DNA of 10,624 nucleotides, taken from Candidatus Alkanophagales archaeon. GTDB lineage: Archaea > Halobacteriota > Syntropharchaeia > Alkanophagales > B39-G2. The notes beneath the pieces were generated by a model. That model did no database searches. It saw only the letters and a program-made list of their open reading frames with translations, and had not been told where the DNA came from. The stretch covers positions 1 to 10,624 of the forward strand of contig QMVQ01000037.1 in the NCBI GenBank assembly GCA_003661185.1, given 5' to 3'. A program made the position numbers and the translations under genes. Positions 6,033 to 10,624 of the stretch are shown here, in pieces (within the stretch, counting starts at the first letter, position 1; every line of letters begins with the position of its first letter).

Positions 6033-6436
6033 TCAAGGCGAAAGGGACGCACTTCGCTCGCCGGCGGGCATGAACCCCTGAGCGACGGCGCCGCCGCCGA
6101 CGAACGTGTAGTTCGCGTCCTCTAAACCTGTCAATGCCTCGAGCGTCACTTCAAGCCCGTAGCATTCGGCAGACTTGCAAAGGACGACGGTGCCATCGAC
6201 GCACACCGCCCCCAAAAATCTTTGCCTCGGCGGGACGCCGAACCCGAGCGCCTCCATCTTTTTGGGTCGTAGCCCGGAAGCCTCCTCTCATCGGCAAGCT
6301 TCTTCGCAACTTCAATGAACCCCACCTTCCGCCTCGACTGCCGCCGCCACTCCCCATTGAACATCTTTTCATCTTTGACCAGCACAACTCCATAAGCCTC
6401 TTTAAGGACCTCCTCCGGGCGTCTCTTATCTCTCAT
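6033..6436 (-). pseudogene. Unknown protein gene with one-base frameshift
   Basis: A minus-strand gene starts at ATG 6436-6434 (GGCGGAAGG just upstream), 52 bases after ftsZ1. It reads RRPEEVLKEAYGVVLVKDEK and later VGFIEVAKKLADERRLPGYD, then leaves frame at the A run 6263-6259. The -1 frame continues from there as MEALGFGVPPRQRFLGAVCV, then CKSAECYGLEVTLEALTGLE, and TFVGGGAVAQGFMPAGERSA, ending at 6033. Adding one A to the run of five gives a single protein of about 134 residues, PGYDPKKMEALGF across the joint. I do not recognise the family. Both halves look like real protein and the order ftsZ1-unknown-secE-spt5 suggests a functional operon member. Causes could be a sequencing error, a real mutation, or programmed -1 frameshifting at C_CCA_AAA. 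Confidence 0.6.
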
Positions 6437-6488
6437 TCCTTCCGCCCGGGCGGGGCAGTAGCTTACTCGCTCGATTCGGAACTGCGGC

Positions 6489-7547
6489 TCACCCGATTAT
6501 ATCAATGCCGTATTTCTCTTTCTTGGTAACCTTCCCAAGGATTTGGTCCGAGCGCACGCCCGTCACGATGACCATCGCACGTATCGTGTTTTTCAGCTCA
6601 GGTAGGATTTGGGCGCCCCAAATGATTCGTGCATTTGGGTCCACCATCTTGTAAACCTCCTCGACGACGCCTTCCGCCTCCTCGATAGTCATGTCCTCGC
6701 CGCCACAGACGTTCACGAGCGCCGCCTTCGCTCCCGAGATGTCCACGTCGAGCAGCGGAGAGCGCAAAGCCCGCTTCACCGCCTCCAACGCTTTATTATC
6801 GCCATTTGCCTCGCCCAAGCCTATCATTGCGACGCCGCCCTTCTGCATCACCGTGCGGACGTCTGCAAAATCCAGATTTATCAAGCCGGGCTTCGTTATC
6901 AGCTCGGTAATGCCCTTCACCGCCCGCATTAATACCTCGTCAGCGACCTTGAACGCCACGTTCAGCGGAAGCCGAGGCGCAACCTGCAAAAGTCTGTCGT
7001 TCGGGATTACAATAACAGTGTCAGCGGACTCTCTCAGCCTCTCAAGCCCCAGTTCGGCATTCTCCCAGCGAACCCGCCCCTCGGCGGTGAATGGCATGGT
7101 CACGACCGCTATCGTCAGCGCTCCCGCCTCTGCCGCCGCCGCCGCAACGATAGGCGAGGCGCCGGTGCCCGTGCCGCCGCCGAGCCCGCACGTCACGAAT
7201 ACCATATCGGCGCCTTTGACCACGTCCTTTATTTCATCTATGCACTCTTTTGCCGCTTCCTCGCCGAGCTGCGGAAGGCTGCCCGCGCCGAGCCCTCTTG
7301 TCGTCCTTTTCCCCAAAAGCACCTTTTTGTGGGCGTTTGCATAGAACAGGTGTAAAGCGTCCGTATTCATCGCAATTAGCTCGGCGCCCGCAATTCCCTC
7401 TTCCATCATTCTTTGTATGGTGTTTGTGCCGCTGCCGCCGCATCCTATTACTTTTATGACAGTCTTGGCTCTCTTCAGAATCTCCTCCAGCTCCTCATCT
7501 ACAACCTCTCTTCCTCTACTTACCACCTCGTTGATGATATGCTCCAT
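6489..7547 (-). CDS. ftsZ1: Cell division protein FtsZ, FtsZ1 type
   Basis: A second FtsZ, of the FtsZ1 type, which in two-FtsZ archaea assembles first and helps organise the division ring. The 352 residues contain [18 protein letters not shown] (about 30-47), [28 protein letters not shown], the tubulin signature GLGGGTGTG (121-129), [13 protein letters not shown] in place of the FtsZ2 segment, [13 protein letters not shown], and the T7 loop [11 protein letters not shown] (224-234). GTP-binding and hydrolysis residues look intact. The ATG has AGAGGT upstream and lies 25 bases after the 3' end of tRNA-Leu, so it is almost certainly read from the ribosomal/RNA polymerase transcript. In other euryarchaea ftsZ1 also sits next to secE and spt5, which agrees with the genes downstream here. 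Confidence 0.95.
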   Translation of the reverse strand: MEHIINEVVSRGREVVDEELEEILKRAKTVIKVIGCGGSGTNTIQRMMEEGIAGAELIAMNTDALHLFYANAHKKVLLGKRTTRGLGAGSLPQLGEEAAKECIDEIKDVVKGADMVFVTCGLGGGTGTGASPIVAAAAAEAGALTIAVVTMPFTAEGRVRWENAELGLERLRESADTVIVIPNDRLLQVAPRLPLNVAFKVADEVLMRAVKGITELITKPGLINLDFADVRTVMQKGGVAMIGLGEANGDNKALEAVKRALRSPLLDVDISGAKAALVNVCGGEDMTIEEAEGVVEEVYKMVDPNARIIWGAQILPELKNTIRAMVIVTGVRSDQILGKVTKKEKYGIDIIG

Positions 7548-7572
7548 ATTATTACCTCTTTGCTTACAATGA

Positions 7573-7655
7573 TGCGGAGGGGGGGATTCGAACCCCCGAA
7601 CCCCTACGGGACTGACCCCTCAAGCCAGCGCCTTTGTCCGCTCGGCAACCTCCGC
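7573..7655 (-). tRNA. tRNA-Leu (anticodon GAG), overlapping rpoD
   Basis: Class II tRNA with a long variable arm. The acceptor GCGGAGG (7655-7649) pairs with CCTCCGC (7580-7574), with discriminator A at 7573. The D stem is GCC/GGC. The anticodon stem CTGGC/GTCAG encloses loop TTGAGGG with GAG at 7621-7619. The 14-base variable arm folds as CCC-GTA-GGG. The T stem GGGGG/CCCCC encloses TTCGAAT. CCA is not encoded and there is no intron. The first 36 bases are also the last 12 codons (with stop) of rpoD. A tRNA-Leu is also part of the halobacterial S9 ribosomal operon, so the position is probably old. Confidence 0.96.
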
Positions 7656-8483
7656 AACCACCACCGCCAATTTTACATATTTCCCTCTCAAAGCCCTTGC
7701 AGCTCTCAACACCAGCTCCCAGGCATCATAAGAGCCATCAGACTCAACATTGAAGATAAATGAGTTCTTGTCATAAGACACTTTTATGGCGTCCCTATCG
7801 CAGACATCCTCGCAAAGCTTGCAGAGCGAGCAGAGCTTTTCATCCTTTACCCTCAACACCGTTGTAGCTTCAAGTATTTGCTTTGGGCATTCCTCAACGC
7901 ACTTCCCGCAAAGGTCGCATTTCTTCTCATCTATCTCGATTACTGGCAGGTTTTTATAACCGCATACCGTTGCGGGCTGCCATTTCGCATGTTTCTTGCC
8001 AACGCCGAGTCTTGCAATCGCTTCTAACATTACGCTCTGTCGTGAGATTGTTTTTATCCCGTTTATCCGTGTCTCTCTGGAAATCAGCTTGACGATGGGG
8101 ATGTTCGGATACGGACGGACCTTCTCATCTGACGAAATAAGCTCGTCGGAGTAAACGACACGCTCCCCCACGCTTTCAGGGCTCTGAGCGGAGAGCGTGA
8201 ACGACACTTGGCAGAAGCCGCAGCCTTCGCCTTTGCATTCGCACTCCTCGGGAAATACAAACTCATCTATGTTTTCAGCCCTCAACGGGATGAGCGCAAG
8301 CCTTAACGCCAAAATCTCGTCGAAGAGCGGCGAAGTGTTCTCATAAATATTAACCTCGTCAATCGCAAGCTTCGGAACCTCTGTCAGCATGGCTCTACGC
8401 AGGGCGTTCGCAAAGCTCGGCTCAACGCCCCGCAATATGAATTTGACCTCCATGTCCGTAAGCTCGAGAATCTCCACCTCCAT
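7620..8483 (-). CDS. rpoD: DNA-directed RNA polymerase subunit D (Rpo3)
   Basis: Subunit D dimerises with subunit L and nucleates assembly of archaeal RNA polymerase, like bacterial alpha and eukaryotic Rpb3. The 287-residue form starts MEVEILELTDMEVKFILRGV, with the dimerisation motif ANALRRAMLTEVPKLAID (about 26-42). A ferredoxin-like insert carries two complete four-cysteine sets, CDLCGKCVEECP (Cys189, 192, 195, 199) and CSLCKLCEDVC (Cys218, 221, 224, 228), so two [4Fe-4S] clusters are expected. Cys81, 83, 88 and 91 form a further cysteine group. The start at 8483 was chosen because a longer frame from 8543 would overlap rps11 and lacks family resemblance. The last 11 residues (AEVAERTKALA) are encoded inside the tRNA-Leu gene. 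Confidence 0.95.
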   Translation of the reverse strand: MEVEILELTDMEVKFILRGVEPSFANALRRAMLTEVPKLAIDEVNIYENTSPLFDEILALRLALIPLRAENIDEFVFPEECECKGEGCGFCQVSFTLSAQSPESVGERVVYSDELISSDEKVRPYPNIPIVKLISRETRINGIKTISRQSVMLEAIARLGVGKKHAKWQPATVCGYKNLPVIEIDEKKCDLCGKCVEECPKQILEATTVLRVKDEKLCSLCKLCEDVCDRDAIKVSYDKNSFIFNVESDGSYDAWELVLRAARALRGKYVKLAVVVAEVAERTKALA

Positions 8484-8496
8484 AGCAGCACCCCGC

Positions 8497-8886
8497 TCAG
8501 ACCCTTCTTCCCCGCTTCCCGCCCGGCGGTCTCGTGCCGTCATGCGGTATTGGTGTGACGTCTTCTATCCTTCCAATACGCAGGCCCCCCCTCGCAAAAG
8601 CCCTGATCGCCGCTTGCGCCCCCGGTCCTGGGCTTTTCTCCCGGTTACCGCCCGGCGCCCGCACTTTTATATGAATGCCCACGATACCTTTTTCCTTCAG
8701 CTTCTCAGCAAGCTGAAGGGCGAGCTGCATTGCCGTGTATGGTGAGCTTTCGTCTCTATCTGCCTTTGCTACCATGCCCCCCGAGCCTCTTGCGATGGTC
8801 TCCGCTCCCGTCAAGTCAGTTATCGTGATTATCGTGTTGTTAAACGACGAATATATATGGGCTACTGCCCACTTCCCCTCTACCAT
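8497..8886 (-). CDS. rps11: 30S ribosomal protein uS11
   Basis: uS11 lies on the platform of the small subunit near the 3' end of 16S rRNA. The 129 residues start [20 protein letters not shown], continue with [18 protein letters not shown] and [20 protein letters not shown], and end in the basic tail [15 protein letters not shown]; all are diagnostic. ATG 8886 is preferred, with GGAG four bases before it. A GTG at 8901, one base after the rps4 stop, would add five residues (VGDGA) with no good ribosome site. It is followed by rpoD after 13 bases, in the conserved archaeal order rps13-rps4-rps11-rpoD. Confidence 0.96.
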   Translation of the reverse strand: MVEGKWAVAHIYSSFNNTIITITDLTGAETIARGSGGMVAKADRDESSPYTAMQLALQLAEKLKEKGIVGIHIKVRAPGGNREKSPGPGAQAAIRAFARGGLRIGRIEDVTPIPHDGTRPPGGKRGRRV

Positions 8887-8902
8887 AGCTCCATCCCCCA
8901 CT

Positions 8903-9418
8903 CTACGTCAAACCAAGTCGCTCTGCAATGTCTTCTGAGAAATATCGCACCTCGGGCTCTTCGTCCACAGATACTATATAACTGGGCGCCGTCACCCGCC
9001 GTCCGGCTACTGCAATGTGTCCGTGCACAATTAGCTGCCGTGCCTGTTTCATCGTCTTAGCAAGTCCCTTCTTATACACAATCGTCTGCAAACGCCGTTC
9101 TAAGAGGTCTTCAATGCTTAGCCCCAAAACGTCGTCGACGTCGCCATCTGGCTTCAATATCCCTTTCCTTTTCAAACTCCTTAGAATCCCCTCCCGCTTC
9201 TTTAAGGCGTGCTCGCTGCCCTTCATGCTGGAAAGCGCTGCTGATATCCCTCGAATTTCTCTTCTGTATTTCTTTATAGTCGTTAGCGCCTTGTATATCT
9301 CCCGTTTGTTTTTTAACCCGTACTTCTCGACGAGCTCATGTTCTTCTTGTATTCTTGTTGCTTCCCAAGGATGCTTTGGCGTCTCGTAGGTCTTCCTTCG
9401 CCTCTTCGGGTCGCCCAT
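8903..9418 (-). CDS. rps4: 30S ribosomal protein uS4
   Basis: uS4 is a primary binder of the 5' domain of 16S rRNA and starts small-subunit assembly. The 171 residues have the archaeal form without the long bacterial N-terminus: [20 protein letters not shown], a helical middle, then the S4 RNA-binding domain (about 106-160) with [40 protein letters not shown] and SYIVSVDEE. The ATG has a strong Shine-Dalgarno, AGGAGGTGAG, which lies over the end of rps13 and its TGA. Spacing from rps13 is 7 bases, so tight coupling is expected. Confidence 0.97.
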   Translation of the reverse strand: MGDPKRRRKTYETPKHPWEATRIQEEHELVEKYGLKNKREIYKALTTIKKYRREIRGISAALSSMKGSEHALKKREGILRSLKRKGILKPDGDVDDVLGLSIEDLLERRLQTIVYKKGLAKTMKQARQLIVHGHIAVAGRRVTAPSYIVSVDEEPEVRYFSEDIAERLGLT

Positions 9419-9425
9419 CCGCCGC

Positions 9426-9899
9426 TCACCTCCTCTTCCTTCTAACGCCGACGACAGGACCTCTCCTGCCGGTAGACCGCGTCCTCTGCCCTCTTACTTT
9501 TTGACCGAGTTCGTGTCTTATGCCTTTGTAGCAGCGTATCTTTCTCATGAAGTTTATATCCTCTCTAATAGTCATCAGCAGGTCTGCGCCCAGGATGTGC
9601 TTGTCCTCGCCGGTATAGATATCCTTTCGCCTGTTGAGCATCCAGCCCGGCAACCGCCTCTCAACGCTTTCCAACGCAGTTTTCAGCCGCTCTATCTCCT
9701 CGTCGGAAAGCTTGCCCATCGTTGCATTCGGGTTGATGCCTGCGGAGATGGAAATTGCTCTTGCGACGCGTCGCCCTACGCCCTTTATGCCGCAAAGTGC
9801 ATGCTGCACGCTCTTCCTCCCGTCTAAGTCCGTGTCCACAAGCCTTACTATATGTTTGAGTTCTTCTTCTGTAGCTCCTTCTGCTGCGTCCTCTGCCAT
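9426..9899 (-). CDS. rps13: 30S ribosomal protein uS13
   Basis: uS13 sits in the head of the small subunit and contacts the P-site tRNA and the large subunit. The 157 residues match the archaeal length. Features are an acidic N-terminal extension ([20 protein letters not shown]), the helix-two-turn-helix region with [18 protein letters not shown] (about 37-54), and the conserved basic tail [20 protein letters not shown]. It is the first gene of the minus-strand run. The ATG lies 8 bases after GGGGGGAG. Confidence 0.97.
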   Translation of the reverse strand: MAEDAAEGATEEELKHIVRLVDTDLDGRKSVQHALCGIKGVGRRVARAISISAGINPNATMGKLSDEEIERLKTALESVERRLPGWMLNRRKDIYTGEDKHILGADLLMTIREDINFMRKIRCYKGIRHELGQKVRGQRTRSTGRRGPVVGVRRKRR

Positions 9900-9943
9900 C
9901 CGCTCACACTCCCCCCGCCAAGCTTATGGTTTAAATGAGAGGG

Positions 9944-9962
9944 CGGAAGTTATTTATGTATC
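9944..9962. promoter_or_regulatory. Shared promoter region between rps13 and the structured RNA
   Basis: On the minus strand ATAAATAA (within TACATAAATAACTT) lies about 50 bases from the rps13 ATG, suiting a short leader. On the plus strand the same block, TTATTTATGTA at 9950-9960, lies about 26 bases before GGTGGG at 9981, where the structured RNA would begin. One AT block could therefore serve both directions. Confidence 0.4.
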
Positions 9963-9980
9963 CGTAGTTATTTTTGTTTC

Positions 9981-10125
9981 GGTGGGCTGGAGCGGCGTCC
10001 GCCAGTTTTCCAGCCCGATGAGGGGTGCGGTCAGCCACCCTGATTGGCTCGATGAAGCGTCCCGGCGGGACATCGCGAGGGCAAGCTAGCTCCTCGTTCA
10101 TCGAGGAGACGCTGACCTTTTATTT
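9981..10125 (+). ncRNA. Strongly structured RNA candidate, about 140 nt
   Basis: This GC-rich block sits in an AT-rich gap. Hairpin 1 pairs GGGCTGGA (9984-9991) with TCCAGCCC (10009-10016), with an inner GCGG/CCGC. A long-range stem GGTCAGC (10029-10035) with GCTGACC (10111-10117) closes a domain holding GTCCC-GGC-GGGAC (10059-10071), extended by CGAT/ATCG across a five-base bulge, and CTCCTCG-TTCAT-CGAGGAG (10090-10108). It ends in TTTTATTT, a likely archaeal terminator. Four box-like motifs occur in order (CGATGA, CTGA, CGATGA, CTGA), recalling C/D RNA, but the last interval is too long. I see no coding frame. It matches no RNA family I recognise. Strand is set by the T run and promoter spacing. 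Confidence 0.5.
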
Positions 10126-10136
10126 CCCTTGTTTTT
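10118..10136 (+). terminator. T-rich terminator after the structured RNA
   Basis: TTTTATTTCCCTTGTTTTT directly follows the GCTGACC strand of the closing stem. Archaeal transcription commonly ends at such T tracts. It precedes a fresh TATA element, which supports the RNA being a unit of its own. Confidence 0.4.
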
Positions 10137-10140
10137 CCAA

Positions 10141-10150
10141 ATTATAAATA
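10141..10150 (+). promoter_or_regulatory. TATA box, probable aor promoter
   Basis: ATTATAAATA is a near-consensus archaeal TATA box on the coding strand of aor. Initiation would fall near 10170, giving a leader of about 140 bases. A second, weaker candidate (TTAAAAT, near 10176) would shorten the leader. Confidence 0.5.
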
Positions 10151-10201
10151 TGTCGCCACGGCTGTTGAGTTTCCCTTAAAATAGACTGAGCGGACGCACG
10201 T

Positions 10202-10238
10202 GTTCAAACGTCTCCGACAATTGTTTTTGGAGACGAAC
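10202..10238 (+). promoter_or_regulatory. Hairpin in the aor leader
   Basis: GTCTCC (10210-10215) pairs with GGAGAC (10229-10234), with a 13-base loop. An outer GTTC/GAAC (10202-10205 with 10235-10238) extends it past a four-base bulge. It lies in the 5' leader of a tungsten/molybdenum enzyme gene and could be a regulatory element; nothing more can be shown. The rest of 10239-10314 has no evident signal except GGAGTGGAG (10296-10304) before the start. Confidence 0.3.
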
Positions 10239-10314
10239 TCTTGCATTAAAGCGGTTTTGGGGGTTCCAGCTTAAAATGCAAAAGTTTTTTTGTAGGAGTG
10301 GAGAAAGGGTTCTG

Positions 10315-10624
10315 ATGCCCATTCACGGCTACGCAACTCGCATATTACGAGTAAATCTAACAAGCCAGAAGTTGCATGTGGAAGAGCCAAGTAAACCGAT
10401 ATTGAATGCTTTTCTTGGGGGGCGTGGCGTCGCCACGAGGCTTTTGTATGAGGAGGTGCCTGCGGGCGTCCCCCCGCTCGACGCACGCAACAAGTTAATC
10501 CTCATGACGGGGCCGCTGACCGGGACGGCGGCGCCGACGGCGGGGCGGTACGACGTCGTTGCGAAATCCCCGCTGACGTCGCTTTTCGGCGCGGCGAGCG
10601 CCGGCGGGCACTTCGGCGCCGAGC
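10315..10624 (+). CDS. aor: Aldehyde:ferredoxin oxidoreductase (3' part missing)
   Basis: AOR-family enzymes oxidise aldehydes to acids and pass electrons to ferredoxin, using a tungsten (or molybdenum) bis-pterin cofactor and a [4Fe-4S] cluster. About 103 residues are visible and the frame is open to the window edge. The N-terminal domain shows GYATRILRVNLTSQKLHVEE, LGGRGVATRLLYEEVP, NKLILMTGPLTGTAAPTAGR, YDVVAKSPLTSLF and ASAGGHFGAE, the conserved pterin-binding region. The ATG at 10315 fits family length; an in-frame ATG at 10276 would add 13 residues without resemblance. Which of the AOR subfamilies (AOR, FOR, GOR, WOR) it belongs to cannot be decided from this part. Together with an ACD subunit in the window it fits anaerobic organic acid metabolism, though the two are not in one operon. 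Confidence 0.92.
   Translation, partial: MPIHGYATRILRVNLTSQKLHVEEPSKPILNAFLGGRGVATRLLYEEVPAGVPPLDARNKLILMTGPLTGTAAPTAGRYDVVAKSPLTSLFGAASAGGHFGAE

Noticed and set aside
6146-6257. Minus-strand frame tail after the A run (RWRRSGSASRRGKDF...)
   Set aside because: It is the out-of-frame reading of the second half of the unknown gene. The other frame has far better protein character.
8484-8543. Longer RpoD start adding 20 residues ([14 protein letters not shown]...)
   Set aside because: It would overlap rps11 by 47 bases, has no family resemblance, and the MEVEI start is where RpoD proteins normally begin.
10015-10115. Standard C/D box guide RNA
   Set aside because: CGATGA, CTGA, CGATGA and CTGA occur in order, but the C boxes differ from RUGAUGA and the last interval is about 56 bases, far longer than a usual guide. 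Kept only as a structured RNA of unknown type.
10015-10125. Moco/Tuco riboswitch for aor
   Set aside because: A near-consensus TATA box at 10141 and a T-rich terminator lie between this RNA and aor, so it is probably not in the aor leader. I also cannot match the known consensus from memory.
1-10624. CRISPR arrays, insertion sequences or attachment sites
   Set aside because: I saw no regularly spaced direct repeats, transposase frames, or terminal inverted repeats. The tRNA genes show no partial duplicate copies nearby.

Overview
The window is archaeal and euryarchaeal. It encodes archaeal-type uS13, uS4, uS11, RNA polymerase subunit D with an Fe-S domain, Sec61-gamma/SecE, Spt5, two tubulin-like FtsZ paralogues (FtsZ1 and FtsZ2 types), pantoate kinase of the archaeal CoA pathway, and tRNA genes without an encoded CCA. 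A bacterial-type exonuclease VII (XseA/XseB), an ADP-forming acyl-CoA synthetase beta subunit and a tungsten aldehyde:ferredoxin oxidoreductase (AOR) suggest an anaerobe of the methanogen/ANME/alkane-oxidiser group. That lineage guess is inference, not demonstrated.

Layout: (1) plus strand, xseA (cut by the left edge) and xseB, separated by about 220 bases that hold a possible decayed minus-strand gene. (2) minus strand, ftsZ2 followed without a gap by acdB; acdB converges on xseB with zero bases between the two stop codons. (3) about 400 gene-free bases upstream of ftsZ2, with a perfect palindrome and a possible small structured RNA. (4) minus strand, a DsrE-like gene and pantoate kinase. 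(5) plus strand, tRNA-Gln(TTG), converging on spt5. (6) a long minus-strand run: rps13, rps4, rps11, rpoD, tRNA-Leu(GAG), ftsZ1, a frameshifted unknown gene, secE, spt5. (7) about 400 bases between rps13 and aor, holding a strongly structured RNA candidate and the aor promoter and leader. (8) plus strand, the 5' end of aor, cut by the right edge.

The large run places ribosome assembly, RNA polymerase, a tRNA, cell division, protein export and transcription elongation on one likely transcript. Its most unusual point is the rpoD/tRNA-Leu junction: the last 11 codons of rpoD are the 5' half of the tRNA gene, and the rpoD stop codon TGA is formed by U33 and the first two anticodon bases. Two homopolymer oddities (A5 in the unknown gene, G6 at the ftsZ2 start) each put a well-formed reading frame out of register by one base, and should be checked against reads before being taken as biology.
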